Source: JAPLDA01 sp043787975 | Lineage (GTDB): Bacteria > Bacteroidota > Bacteroidia > AKYH767-A > 2013-40CM-41-45 | Direction: 5' to 3' | DNA: 64,000 nt | Assembly: GCA_043787975.1 (NCBI GenBank) | Contig: JAYVUK010000040.1 | Coordinates: 1 to 64,000 of the forward strand | Shown here: positions 7,643-17,800 of the stretch, piece after piece | Numbering within the stretch: the stretch's first letter is position 1 | Layout of the letters: each line of letters opens with the position of its first letter | Program-made: the position numbers and the translations under genes | The notes under the pieces: model-generated | Databases searched by the model: none | What the model saw: the letters and a program-made list of their open reading frames with translations, nothing else | Told to the model about the DNA's origin: nothing

Positions 7643-8977
7643 ATGCGAACAATTTTATTGATTGGTGCCGGACGCTCATCATCTTCTCTTATAAAATATT
7701 TCTTAGACCATTCATCGGAACAAAACTGGAGTTTGACCGTTGCGGATGTTTCGGAAGAACTTGCCAAACAGAAAATAGACGGACACGTGAATGGAAAAGC
7801 AATTCGTTTTGATATCAACGATGAAAAGCAACGCGTATCAGAAATTGGAAAAGCGGATGTTGTGATTTCGATGTTGCCGGCACACATGCATGTGCCTGTG
7901 GCAATGGAATGTGTTCGTCAGAAAAAAAATCTTGTTACGGCTTCTTACATTTCAAAGGAAATGGAGGGATTGAACGAGGAAGCGACACGCAACGGAGTTT
8001 TGATCCTGAATGAATGCGGTCTTGATCCGGGTCTCGATCACATGAGCGCCATGAAAATTATTGAAGAAATAAAATCGAAAGGAGATGAAATCATTTCTTT
8101 CAAATCCTACACCGGTGGCCTGATCTCACCCGAATCGAATGACAATCCGTGGGGCTATAAGTTTTCCTGGAATCCGCGAAATGTAATTCTTGCCGGTCAA
8201 AGCACAGCAAAGTACATAGAGAAAAACCGGTACAGTTACATTCCTTACAACCGTCTGTTTGCTCACATCGAGCAAATTCAACTGGACAATTTGGGAATCT
8301 TTGACGGATACGCGAACCGCGATTCATTGGCTTACAGAAAAATTTACGGACTTGATAATATTCCCACCATGTTGCGCGGAACACTTCGCCAGCAAGGCTT
8401 TTGTAAAGCATGGAATATTTTTGTTCAGCTTGGATTGACGGATGATTCCTATACCATTGAAGATTCAGAACACCTTACGTATCGTCAGTTGGTCGAAGCA
8501 TTTCTCCCGGTTGAAATTGCAGGAGGAACAGTTACATCACGGCTGGCTTTGATGATGGATGCAAATGAAAGTAGCGAAGCGATACAAAAGGTTGTCTGGA
8601 CAGGAATTCTTGAAGACAAACCCATTGGGTTGAAACACGCTACTCCGGCTCAAATTCTTCAACACCTTCTTGAACAAAAATGGAAGCTGAAAGAAACTGA
8701 TAAGGACATGATCGTGATGCAACACCAGTTTGAAATCAGGAATAAGAAAAGTGAAAGCAGGAAAATAATTTCCTCTTTGGTGGTGCAGGGAGAAAATTCT
8801 GTTTACACAGCGATGGCTAAGACTGTTGGGTTGCCGCTCGCAATTGCTACGAAACTAATTTTGAACGAAAGAATAAAATTGAAGGGGGTTCACATTCCTG
8901 TTTACAAGGAAATTTACGAACCTGTTTTGAATGAATTGGAAAAGCTTGGAATTGTTTTTTCAGAAGTCGAACGATAA
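7643..8977 (+). CDS. Saccharopine dehydrogenase family protein (reductase type)
   Basis: 444 residues. The N-terminus is a Rossmann fold with G-A-G-R-S-S-S-S (residues 7-14). The middle holds N-E-C-G-L-D-P-G-L-D-H, the conserved motif of saccharopine reductases that bind and reduce the imine substrate, followed by the S-Y-T-G-G-L-x-x-P loop. The C-terminal half is the saccharopine dehydrogenase catalytic domain. In Bacteroidota these proteins are usually annotated as saccharopine dehydrogenase-like and may act in lysine breakdown. It starts 46 bp after the NUDIX gene and may share its transcript; it converges on trmN6. Confidence 0.87.
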   Translation: MRTILLIGAGRSSSSLIKYFLDHSSEQNWSLTVADVSEELAKQKIDGHVNGKAIRFDINDEKQRVSEIGKADVVISMLPAHMHVPVAMECVRQKKNLVTASYISKEMEGLNEEATRNGVLILNECGLDPGLDHMSAMKIIEEIKSKGDEIISFKSYTGGLISPESNDNPWGYKFSWNPRNVILAGQSTAKYIEKNRYSYIPYNRLFAHIEQIQLDNLGIFDGYANRDSLAYRKIYGLDNIPTMLRGTLRQQGFCKAWNIFVQLGLTDDSYTIEDSEHLTYRQLVEAFLPVEIAGGTVTSRLALMMDANESSEAIQKVVWTGILEDKPIGLKHATPAQILQHLLEQKWKLKETDKDMIVMQHQFEIRNKKSESRKIISSLVVQGENSVYTAMAKTVGLPLAIATKLILNERIKLKGVHIPVYKEIYEPVLNELEKLGIVFSEVER

Positions 8978-8991
8978 ATAGTTCGACGCGT

Positions 8992-9705
8992 TTACTTCAA
9001 CCCGATAAAATAATCTTTTGTAAGTTCAATGTATTCACTGGTGTAAGCGCTGCAGTCTTCCTGGATCGTGATTTCATGATCGTGTAATAGACCGACTTGA
9101 AATCCGAGTTCCATCATCAATCGTTTTTCATTTTTATCTGCTTTCGTTTTTACACGAATTAATTCATGACAGAATAAACCGTTGCGTTGAGCGAGGTCCA
9201 TAAATTCCATTCCTTCTTTACATGGAAGGATGAGACAAAATCTTCCGTCATCAGCCAGTATTTTTTTTACACCTGAAATCAATTCTTGAAATGAAAGCTG
9301 ATCGTTGTGACGCGCATTTAAGCGAGCTTCTTCGGGTGGTTTGGAAGCATGATGAAAATAGGGTGGATTGGTTACAACGAGGTCGTATTTTTTTTCGGAC
9401 TGGAGTGCGAATTCCTGGAACGACTGATGAAAAATTTTTACACGATCATGCCAAGGAGATATTCTGAAATTTTCTTTTGCCTGGTCATACGATCCTTCGT
9501 CAATGTCAACGGCATCAATTTTTGCACTTGATTTTTGCGCCAGCATCAGTGCAATTAAGCCGGTGCCTGTGCCGATATCAAGAATGTCTTGTGAATATTT
9601 AGGATCCACCCATGAACCCAACAGCACAGCATCGGTGCCCACTTTCATGGCGCACTTTTCCTGGTGTATGGTGAACTGACGAAAACGAAAAGTTGAATCG
9701 CTCAT
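8992..9705 (-). CDS. trmN6: tRNA1(Val) adenine-37 N6-methyltransferase
   Basis: SAM-dependent methyltransferase for A37 of valine tRNA. I place the start at the ATG at 9705; the open frame extends 15 bp further only with a GTG. Motif I is D-I-G-T-G-T-G-L-I-A-L (about 41-51), and the catalytic N-P-P-Y of N6-adenine methylases is at about 116-119, followed by the family's K-P-P-E-E-A-R-x-x-A-R-H-N segment. Length, 237 residues, fits the YfiC/TrmN6 family. Confidence 0.9.
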   Translation of the reverse strand: MSDSTFRFRQFTIHQEKCAMKVGTDAVLLGSWVDPKYSQDILDIGTGTGLIALMLAQKSSAKIDAVDIDEGSYDQAKENFRISPWHDRVKIFHQSFQEFALQSEKKYDLVVTNPPYFHHASKPPEEARLNARHNDQLSFQELISGVKKILADDGRFCLILPCKEGMEFMDLAQRNGLFCHELIRVKTKADKNEKRLMMELGFQVGLLHDHEITIQEDCSAYTSEYIELTKDYFIGLK

Positions 9706-9767
9706 ACATTTTACAAACACTAAGGTAAAGAGAATATTTGGAACCTGCTGAAGGTTAGTAAATTAAA

Positions 9768-9798
9768 TTTGCTTGGATTTGAAAAAATCATACCTTGC
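9768..9798 (+). promoter_or_regulatory. Promoter of the first nidogen-domain gene
   Basis: TTTG at 9768-9771 and TACCTTGC at 9791-9798 with a 19-nt spacer. The -7 box differs slightly from TAnnTTTG. It predicts a leader of about 20 nt. Confidence 0.55.
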
Positions 9799-9824
9799 AT
9801 GTAGAAACCAAAAAAACCAATCCA

Positions 9825-11276
9825 ATGAAAACAAAACTCTACTTATTTATTTTGTGCTTGTTTACTTCATCATCGATGCTTGCACAAAGCATTCGTGTTA
9901 TTGATTCAAAGGAATACGATCAATTGAAGAGAGCAAACCAGTTGCCGGAAAAATTTATGCTTAAGAAAACAGAAGGTGCGCAAACGGTTTTGCTGCCTCG
10001 TATTCAGCCGCCGGCATCAGCGATTCAGAGTAATGCTACCTGCAATTGCCTGCTTCCATTGGATTCATCTTTCAGCGTAGTACCTTTTGCAAGCGGAGTT
10101 GCACCAGATTTTCGTAATGACGATGGCAGTTCTCCGCTGATTCCACTTCCATTTTCATTTTGTTTATTCGGGCAAAACATGACCGATGTATATATCAACA
10201 ACAATGGAAATATTTCTTTTGGAGCGCCTTGGTTTACTTTTACACCGGTTGGCTTCCCATCAGATCAGTTTGTTATGGTCGCGCCTTTTTGGGCAGATGT
10301 AGACACACGTGATCCCGGAAGCGGGCTCGTTTATTATAAAATTACCCCGACAGCATTGATAATTAAGTGGGAACATGTTGGTTATTTCCCTTCGATGTCT
10401 GATAAACTAAATACATTCCAATTAATCATAACAGATGGAACTGATCCTTTAGTCCCTGGAGGAAGCAATACAGCTTTTTGTTATGGAGACATGCAATGGA
10501 CGACAGGCTCTGCATCCGGCGGTAGCAGCGGCTTTGGAGGAACTGCCGCAACTGTAGGTGCTAATTTTGGGGACAGCTCAAATTTTATTCAGTTCGGCAG
10601 GTTCGATCAACCGGGTTTCGGTTACGATGGTGGCGGTGGGGCTAATGATAGTATTGACTGGCTCGACAGCAGTAATTTTGTATTCAATGGTTGTCCGTTT
10701 AATGTTCCTCCGGTTTCATTAGATTGCAATAGTGATACAGTACTTTTACGTGCAGGGGATATAACGAATATTGATTTTTCATTCCTTGCTGCAGAGATCG
10801 GACAACACGTTACTATCTCAGTCAATACCGGAGGTTTGGTTAATCTTACCACGTTCAGTAACACAACTGGGAACCTCGCCCATTTTTCAGGGCAACTTGT
10901 TGCCGATATTACAAACCTTGGAAACAATTCTTTTTCTGTGACAGCAACAGATGATGGAACACCTGCTCAAGCGACTACTGTGAATCGCGTTTACCACATT
11001 GATGAAGCATTGGGAATTCAGCAAAATAATTTGTCTTCGTCCATTTCATTCTCTCCAAATCCATTTACTGAACAAACAACGCTTACAATTTCAAATATGA
11101 ACAGTAAAAATATTTCCATCATCATTACTGATGTAACAGGACGTGAAGTGAAGAGAGCAGAACATATTCCTTCTTCGTATATCATTGAAAAAGGAAACCT
11201 GAACAAGGGAATTTACCTTTATCAAATTACCGATGGAAATGCCGTAAGCGAAAAAGGAAAACTTGTGATACAATAA
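9825..11276 (+). CDS. T9SS-secreted protein with nidogen-like domain, copy 1
   Basis: 483 residues from the ATG at 9825 (M-K-T-K-L-Y-L-F), which opens a clear signal peptide ending S-M-L-A-Q; the frame to 9795 only adds a hydrophilic leader. Residues about 90-275 fit a nidogen-like (NIDO) domain: V-Y-I-N-N-N-G-N-I-S-F, A-P-F-W-A-D-V-D-T-R, T-A-F-C-Y-G-D-M-Q-W. After a linker of about 100 residues comes a type A T9SS sorting domain (F-S-P-N-P-F...V-T-G-R-E-V...L-N-K-G-I-Y-L-Y). The next gene is a close tandem paralog, and both are followed by AAAGCCCG-stem terminators. Surface adhesion is plausible but not shown. Confidence 0.88.
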   Translation: MKTKLYLFILCLFTSSSMLAQSIRVIDSKEYDQLKRANQLPEKFMLKKTEGAQTVLLPRIQPPASAIQSNATCNCLLPLDSSFSVVPFASGVAPDFRNDDGSSPLIPLPFSFCLFGQNMTDVYINNNGNISFGAPWFTFTPVGFPSDQFVMVAPFWADVDTRDPGSGLVYYKITPTALIIKWEHVGYFPSMSDKLNTFQLIITDGTDPLVPGGSNTAFCYGDMQWTTGSASGGSSGFGGTAATVGANFGDSSNFIQFGRFDQPGFGYDGGGGANDSIDWLDSSNFVFNGCPFNVPPVSLDCNSDTVLLRAGDITNIDFSFLAAEIGQHVTISVNTGGLVNLTTFSNTTGNLAHFSGQLVADITNLGNNSFSVTATDDGTPAQATTVNRVYHIDEALGIQQNNLSSSISFSPNPFTEQTTLTISNMNSKNISIIITDVTGREVKRAEHIPSSYIIEKGNLNKGIYLYQITDGNAVSEKGKLVIQ

Positions 11277-11295
11277 CCTTGACAAAAATTTATTC

Positions 11296-11330
11296 AAAGC
11301 CCGGTCTGTTAGCTTAACAGATCGGGCTTT
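11296..11330 (+). terminator. Terminator after nidogen copy 1
   Basis: Stem AAAGCCCG.. / ..CGGGCTTT with additional pairing of ATCTGTTA-type bases inside, followed by AATTTTT. Confidence 0.85.
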
Positions 11331-11409
11331 AATTTTTCGGTTGTCGAATAAACTTAACTGCACTAGAAAAAGTAATATCTTGTATACAGAAACTATTTAA
11401 ATTAATCTC

Positions 11410-12861
11410 ATGAAAACAAAATTTTACTTTATTGTTGTGTTTCTTTTTGCAACCTCTTCCTTAGTGGCTCAGAACATTCGTATTCTTGATGCAAATGAGT
11501 ACGATCAGTTGAAGAAAACAAATCAATTGCCTGAAAAATTTATAATGAAAAAAACAGAAGGCAGCCAAATGGTTTTGTTACCACGCATTCAACCTCCTTC
11601 AAATGCGATTCAAAGTAATGCCATTTGTAATTGTCTGTTTTCATTGGATTCAAGTTTTAGTGTGGTTCCTTTTATTGGAACAGTAGCTCCAGATTATCGG
11701 AATGATGATCAGAGTTCCCCTGTTATCTCACTTCCATTTTCATTTTGTTTGTTTGGCGTAACAGCTCCCCCCAATGTTTATATTAATAATAATGGAAACA
11801 TTTCTTTTTTTGCATCTACTTTTAGCTATGGAGGTGGCTTTCCAAATTTTAGCAGTATTATGATTGCTCCTTTCTGGGCAGATGTAGATACAAGAAATGA
11901 TACCTCCGGTATAGTCTTTTACAAAGTAACTCCAACCGCTTTGATCGTTAAGTGGGAACATGTAGGATATTACGAATCGCATGCTGACAAACGAAATACT
12001 TTTCAATTAATTATTACCGATGGAACGGATCCTTTAATTCCCGGAGGAAACAATACAGCTTTTTGTTATGGAGATATGCAATGGACTACAGGAGACATCT
12101 CAAGTGGAACGAATGGTTTCGGTGGATATCCTGCCACTGTTGGGGCTAATTTTGGTGATGCATATACAAGCATACAACTCGGAAGATTTAATATGCCGGG
12201 TTATATGTATGATGGACCTGTGAATGACAGTGACGGTGTTGATTGGCTTGACAGTAGTGACTTTGCTTTCAATCTTTGTTCGTTTAATGTTCCACCAATT
12301 CCATTGGATTTCAATAGTGATACTGTATTTCTTCACGTAGGAGACACGACAATTATTGATCTCTCTTTTATTGCTCCGGAAGCCGGACAGAACACTACCA
12401 TTTTGGTTAATCCGGGAGGATTGTTGAATCTGACAACGCTTAATAACACAAGCGGAAACCTCGCCCATTTTTCAGGGCAGCTTGTCGCAGACATTACAAA
12501 CCTTGGGAACAATTCATTTTCTGTGACTGCAACGGATGATGGAATACCGGCACAGACAACTACTGTGAATCGCGTTTACCACATTGATGAAGCATTGGGA
12601 ATTCAACATAGCAATTCGTCACTGTTAATTTCCTTCTCTCCGAATCCATTTATGGATCATACCACACTTTCTCTTTCAGGTATGAATGGCAGAACTGTTT
12701 CGTTAATTATTACTGACGTAACGGGACGGGAAGTGAGGAGAGCAGAAAATATCTCTTCTTCTTATACAATCGAAAAAGGAAACCTGGCCAAAGGAATTTA
12801 TTTCTATCAACTCACCGATGGAAATTCGATCAATGAAAAAGGAAAACTAGTGATACAGTAA
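11410..12861 (+). CDS. T9SS-secreted protein with nidogen-like domain, copy 2
   Basis: 483 residues, colinear with the preceding gene from signal peptide to sorting domain. Conserved blocks include the N-terminal E-Y-D-Q-L-K-x-x-N-Q-L-P-E-K-F, the N-N-N-G-N-I-S-F NIDO motif, A-P-F-W-A-D-V-D-T-R and the L-V-A-D-I-T-N-L-G-N-N-S-F-S-V-T-A-T-D-D-G stretch. It lacks the glycine-rich loop seen near residue 255 of copy 1. A separate transcript is likely because a terminator precedes it and another follows. The pair is a local tandem duplication. Confidence 0.88.
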   Translation: MKTKFYFIVVFLFATSSLVAQNIRILDANEYDQLKKTNQLPEKFIMKKTEGSQMVLLPRIQPPSNAIQSNAICNCLFSLDSSFSVVPFIGTVAPDYRNDDQSSPVISLPFSFCLFGVTAPPNVYINNNGNISFFASTFSYGGGFPNFSSIMIAPFWADVDTRNDTSGIVFYKVTPTALIVKWEHVGYYESHADKRNTFQLIITDGTDPLIPGGNNTAFCYGDMQWTTGDISSGTNGFGGYPATVGANFGDAYTSIQLGRFNMPGYMYDGPVNDSDGVDWLDSSDFAFNLCSFNVPPIPLDFNSDTVFLHVGDTTIIDLSFIAPEAGQNTTILVNPGGLLNLTTLNNTSGNLAHFSGQLVADITNLGNNSFSVTATDDGIPAQTTTVNRVYHIDEALGIQHSNSSLLISFSPNPFMDHTTLSLSGMNGRTVSLIITDVTGREVRRAENISSSYTIEKGNLAKGIYFYQLTDGNSINEKGKLVIQ

Positions 12862-12883
12862 TTTCGTTAATCGATAAATAATC

Positions 12884-12919
12884 AAAGCCCGATCCACTGA
12901 GTTTAGTGGATCGGGCTTT
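12884..12919 (+). terminator. Terminator after nidogen copy 2
   Basis: Perfect 15-bp stem AAAGCCCGATCCACT / AGTGGATCGGGCTTT with a 6-nt loop, followed by GATTTTGT. The AAAGCCCG base of the stem is shared with the terminator at 11296-11330. Confidence 0.9.
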
Positions 12920-12954
12920 GATTTTGTAAAATATTTTTGAACTGATTTATTGGA

Positions 12955-13491
12955 TTACAATAAATAAACATCAAGCAATCCTTCTGGCAGATCAATATGA
13001 AGTTCTTTTTTCTCGGTATTCAATTCTGAAATAAAATCTTCGTTGAGCGGGAATAAAACTTCTTTTCCATTTACGATGCAATGTGCGATCATCTGTTGAG
13101 GATACTCTTCAATTGCTTTTAACTGACCCAATGAGCCGTGAATGGTTTCAAAAACTTCGTAACCGACCAGCGAGTTCCAATCCAATTCATCACCGGGCAA
13201 TGAATTTACATTCGACTCTTCAACGTAAATTTTTTTTCCGGTAAGTTTCTTCGCTTCGGCCTCGGTGTCGACATCTTCCAGTTTCAAAATCATGTCGCTC
13301 CTGTGTGTCTTTATTTCTTTCGCAAAAAAAGGAACCGGTTTACCTTCTAATTCAATGAAAAAGAATTTTACTTTTTTATAATCATCCGCTTCACCGGTAT
13401 GAATGGCAAAAACAGTCTCACCGTTAAAGCCATGTGGCTTGCTGATGAAACCGATGTTGATGAGTTGAAGTTCGTCGAGATTCTTTTTCAT
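12955..13491 (-). CDS. rimM: Ribosome maturation factor RimM
   Basis: Needed for late assembly of the 30S subunit head; binds ribosomal protein S19. 178 residues from the ATG at 13491 (M-K-K-N-L-D-E-L), which places I-G-F-I-S-K-P-H-G-F-x-G-E near the start as in the family; the frame to 13539 would add 16 unusual residues. The PRC-barrel half carries L-V-G-Y-E-V and the closing I-D-L-P-E-G-L-L-D-V-Y motif. In many bacteria rimM lies with rpsP and trmD; here it is alone. Confidence 0.93.
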   Translation of the reverse strand: MKKNLDELQLINIGFISKPHGFNGETVFAIHTGEADDYKKVKFFFIELEGKPVPFFAKEIKTHRSDMILKLEDVDTEAEAKKLTGKKIYVEESNVNSLPGDELDWNSLVGYEVFETIHGSLGQLKAIEEYPQQMIAHCIVNGKEVLFPLNEDFISELNTEKKELHIDLPEGLLDVYLL

Positions 13492-13620
13492 GGAAAAGGA
13501 ATAACTGTCCCAATTTTCCGCAAGGTATATTAAATTCAAAACTTCTGAACTTAGTAAACTTGTATTGAATCGCGGCGTTTTGTGTTACGTGTAATATCCG
13601 ATCATTGAACGGTACGTAAA

Positions 13621-13914
13621 TTACAACAAGTATTTAAGCAGACGTCTTTCAAGCTGGAGTTCCCTCTCTCTGTCTGAGAATGTCTGATACTGGTGTTGCG
13701 GGTTTACGATAAACTCTACCGTAGTAACACTGTCATTAATTTGTTTGACGGTGAGACGGAGCTTGTACCTCCTGCCAAAAAAGAAATTTCTTCGCTCAGC
13801 GAATATTTCTCCTGAATGATAATTCACCACTACGTTTTTGAACCGGCTTGAAAGAGACCTTTCAAATCGTCTGAGCACTCGTTGTCCTTGTGCAATGACT
13901 GCCATTGTTTTCAT
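13621..13914 (-). CDS. Hypothetical basic protein
   Basis: 97 residues, rich in Arg, with no signal peptide or membrane helix. It contains R-R-F-E-R-S-L-S-S-R-F near the start and an R-E-R-E-L-Q-L-E-R-R-L-L-K-Y-L-L helix at the end. I do not recognise a family. Single gene, ATG start, separated by about 130 bp from rimM on the same strand. An alternative ATG lies three codons in. Confidence 0.55.
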   Translation of the reverse strand: MKTMAVIAQGQRVLRRFERSLSSRFKNVVVNYHSGEIFAERRNFFFGRRYKLRLTVKQINDSVTTVEFIVNPQHQYQTFSDRERELQLERRLLKYLL

Positions 13915-14343
13915 GTTAATTGTTTTAAGGTAGTACCGGAATATGCCGGCTTATATACTTGTTGAATTCAAATGCGATTTTTTGGGCAATACAAATCCAC
14001 TTTCCTTTTTAGAGGAATTTTTTAATGTTTAGAAAAGGTGGTGTGAGAGCTTAAGACAATTCGATCTTCTTATTGAAGATGTTCGAAATGCCTTCGTGAT
14101 TAAAACAAATCTAAGGCGTGTCTATGAGTGATTTCAAAATTATTTGGCATTAAAAAAAAATAGCCTTGCGAAGAGAACTATTCGTAGGGTGAATGGAAAG
14201 AATTGTATGAGTTGGAGAGAGAGGATGTCCAATAAATAGACGAATTGCTATCAATTAAGCGGATTTTGATTGGTATTTCACGGAATTTATTTTATATTTT
14301 TGTAAAGCGTGAATACATTCGATTTTCTTATCAAATTCCAATC
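13915..14343. other. Spacer of about 430 bp without a recognised gene
   Basis: AT-rich divergent spacer. It contains a small GGCATATTCCGG-like dyad (CCGGAATATGCCGG near 13937-13950) just upstream of the minus-strand gene and the promoter of the plus-strand gene at its right end. An open frame from 14245 runs into the next gene, but it covers the promoter and is not a likely start. Confidence 0.5.
14270..14302 (+). promoter_or_regulatory. Probable promoter of the 14344 gene
   Basis: TTG at 14270-14272 and TATTTTTG at 14295-14302 with a 22-nt spacer; the -7 box is exact. It places transcription start about 35 nt before the ATG at 14344. Confidence 0.5.
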
Positions 14344-14847
14344 ATGAAGAGCGTCTTTAAATCAGACGGGGAAAATTATAGTCTTTCCCTTAAGTTGTTA
14401 TTGAGCATTGTACTCATTACGGTGTTTTTATTTGTTTCCAAAGTGGAGGCGCAGGCAGATTATTCCTCGAACCCTGTTTGGATAAAAATGATTGATGACT
14501 CAACTGCAAATTATTATGTAGTAATGAAAGCATACAATGAATACTGGAAGACGCATGTGAAACCTTCGGGTGAAGAAGAGGAGATGGCAGAAGGTGAAAA
14601 GGATTCAAAAGAAAGAGCACGGGAAACGAGAAGAGAAATAAAAAAGGATAGGAAGAAAACGGTAACTGAAGAAGATTTGAAAAAGCAGAATGAAAACAAT
14701 TTGATAAAATATCATGTCAAAAGATTTGAGCAATGGACACGTGACGTAAAACCTTTTGTGCAGGAAGATGGAAGAATATTAACCAACCATGAACGAATGG
14801 AAATCTGGAATAAGCAACAGGAAGAAATGAAGCAACAGCAGAAATAA
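14344..14847 (+). CDS. Small secreted or anchored charged protein, unknown function
   Basis: 167 residues from the ATG at 14344. A hydrophobic segment at about residues 18-36 ending in V-E-A-Q looks like a signal peptide with a long N-region. The mature part is short and highly charged: E-E-E-E-M-A-E-G-E-K-D-S-K-E-R-A-R then K-K-D-R-K-K, with W-x-K-M-I-D-D-S near its start. I do not recognise a family. It ends 7 bp before the giant secreted protein gene, so the two are probably co-transcribed. Confidence 0.65.
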   Translation: MKSVFKSDGENYSLSLKLLLSIVLITVFLFVSKVEAQADYSSNPVWIKMIDDSTANYYVVMKAYNEYWKTHVKPSGEEEEMAEGEKDSKERARETRREIKKDRKKTVTEEDLKKQNENNLIKYHVKRFEQWTRDVKPFVQEDGRILTNHERMEIWNKQQEEMKQQQK

Positions 14848-14854
14848 ATTAAGG

Positions 14855-17800
14855 ATGAGAAAAATTTACATTCTTACTTCTTTGTACATTCTTGTGAATG
14901 CATTTTCTTTGTCAGCCCAGCTGGCAAACTGGAGCGCCTTGTTGCCTGCATTTTTTCCTACCAATGCGAGCGGACAGATTCATGGAATCAGCAGGGTGAG
15001 TCAATTAAAATTTCATCCCACCAGTTCAAGTAAAATGTATGCGGTGAGTGCTCGTGGTGGTTTGTTTATTTCAACCAACGGTGGAACGAACTGGAACGTT
15101 GCGCCGGGTTGTGATGTGATGCCATCTTCAAGCTTTGCCTCCGTCTGTATTGATATTACCAACGACCAGGTTATTTACCTTGGTGCAGGTGATCACAATT
15201 ATTATAGTTTAGGAGGAGCCGCAGGTGTTTGGAAATCCACGAACGGAGGAACAACGTTCACACAGACCACACTCAACAATAAAATAATTGTTGAGATGGT
15301 AATGGATCCGAATGATCACAATGTAATTGTTGCGGTTACGGATGGTGGTGTTTACAAAACAATTAATGGCGGAAGCTCATGGACATTGAAAACTGCATCA
15401 CGCCAGTTTGATGATCTCAAACAAAAAACTCCTACATCACGTGTGTTGTTTGCTGCAACAAGAGATTCAGCATTTTTTCGCTCACCGGATTTCGGAGATA
15501 CCTGGTCGCAAATCACTTCCGGTATCGTGTTGCCTTCAGGTGTTACCAATGGAAACGGTTGTCGTGTTGCAGTTACTCCTGCTGACACAAATGTGGTTTA
15601 CCTTGGCATGGTTGCGAATTCAGGTCTCATTTATAAATCGACAGATGGCGGAACTTCGTTTACTGCGATGAAGACCACAGTTCCTCCTTACCTTACCTAT
15701 TACGATAATCTATCTACTTCTTCTGGACAAGGTGATTACAATTTTGGAATTGGTGTTGATCGTGTGAATGCAAATATTCTCTACCTCGTTGCGCATAACG
15801 TCTGGAAGTCAACCGATGGTGGAGCAACATGGGCTCAATTGACAAATTGGTATGCGAAAGTGCATACAGATATGCACCAGGTAATTGTCAGCCCGTATAA
15901 TACCGGCCAGGTTTGGGATATGAATGATGGCGGAGTTTGGTTAAGCACCGATGGCGGAAACAATTGGGTGCCGAAGAGTGACGGAATCTATGGGTATGAA
16001 ATTTACCATGGAAGTTGCAGTCCTACCCGAAGAGATATGGTGACCATCGGAACGCAGGATAACGGTGAACTGTATGCGAATTCAACGGCATGGTTTACCA
16101 ATCGTGGAGGTGACTGGCAATCGCATGGTGTGTTTGATTACCGCGCAAACAGTTCCATGGTATATTATTTTGATCCTGATTGGGGCGGTATTCCTCTTCC
16201 AAAGCGAAGATTGGTAAATGGAAGTGATGCTTCATACGGGCTTCCTGCTACGGCAACCAACTTATCAGACATTGCATTTAACAGGAGCAATATAAATCTT
16301 GCTTTCGCTGCTGACACTTTGATCTTCCGGACAACCAATCTTACTGTAACAACGCCTTCATGGACAGAAATACTTAACACAGGTAGAAGAATTGTTGCCG
16401 TGCATTCTTCCGTTGCTGATGCAAACAGGTTGTATGTAATCACAGACAATCAATTGATGTATGTTTCGACCAATGCGTTGAGTGTTACACCGACATTTAC
16501 ATCGTATGCATTGCCGAATACAACCAACAATGCTGCAAGCATTACCACGGTTAAATTATCTCCCAATACAATCTATGTTACCTGCAATACAAAAGTGTAT
16601 CGTTCCACTGATAACGGTGTTAACTGGACAAACATTACATACAATCTCCCTTCTGTAAATCATGTACGTGTTCTTGCTGACGAATATTATTCTGCCAACG
16701 AATTAGTTTTTATTGCAAGCAACAATGCCGTTTATTATAAAACAGTAAGTGCCGGAAGCTGGACAATCTACAACACGAATCTTCCTTCACGTACGTCTAT
16801 TGTAGATATGTCGATCTATAATGATAGCACGTCGAATACACTTTTAAGAGTTGCAACCTATGGTCGAGGTATATGGGAAACTGCGATTACAAATCTTCAT
16901 TCACTGAATGCGGCCTTTGCTGCTGACAATACAAATCCATGTGCGGGAACAACTGTTCAATTCTCCGATCTGTCAGTAGGAAATGTAACTTCACGATCAT
17001 GGTCCTTTCCGGGTGGAACTCCGCCAACATCTACGTCTGCAACTCCGTCGGTTGTTTACAATGCAAATGGTTCTTACAATGTTACACTCACTGTTTCCGA
17101 TGGTGTTTCAAACAGCACTGCAACGCAAACAAATTACATTGTAACCGCTGGAACTGCTCTTCCTCTGACAGAAGGATTTGAAGGAGCAACTGATCCGCCT
17201 TCAGGATGGAAAAATATTGACAAAGGAACGGCCGGTTACTTATGGACGAAGACTTCTGTAGCAGGAGGTTTTGGTACATCTGCCAACTCCATGTTTTTTG
17301 ATAACTACTCATGGAATGTTCCGGGAGAAAAAGACGAACTCCAGGTAGAGCGTTTGGACTTTTCCGGATTTACCTCTCTCACGCTAACATTCGATGTTGC
17401 TTACCAGGTTTATTCAGGATATTCTGATTCACTTGTGGTATTGATTTCAACTGATTGCGGTACTAATTTCACCCGTGTATATAATAAAGGAGGAAGTACC
17501 TTGTCAACTGCAGGAAGTGCCACTGCTGATTTCGTTCCTACAGCTGCCCAATGGAGAACTGAAACGGTGAACCTGAATGCATACGTTGGCCAGGCAAATG
17601 TGATTGTCGAATTTCAAAACGTCAACGGTTTTGGTAATAACCTGTACATTGATAACATTAACATGAATGGAACCCCTGCGACCCAGGCGGCCATTGCCAT
17701 CGCACTGTCAGCCGGAACCAATCCACAATGTGCGGGAGCTTCTGTAACATTTACAGCATTTCCGACAAATGGAGGAACAACTCCTGTTTATCAATGGAAA

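Noticed and set aside
14245..14343. N-terminal extension of the 14344 gene
   Set aside because: It covers the predicted promoter and puts 33 residues before the signal-peptide start.
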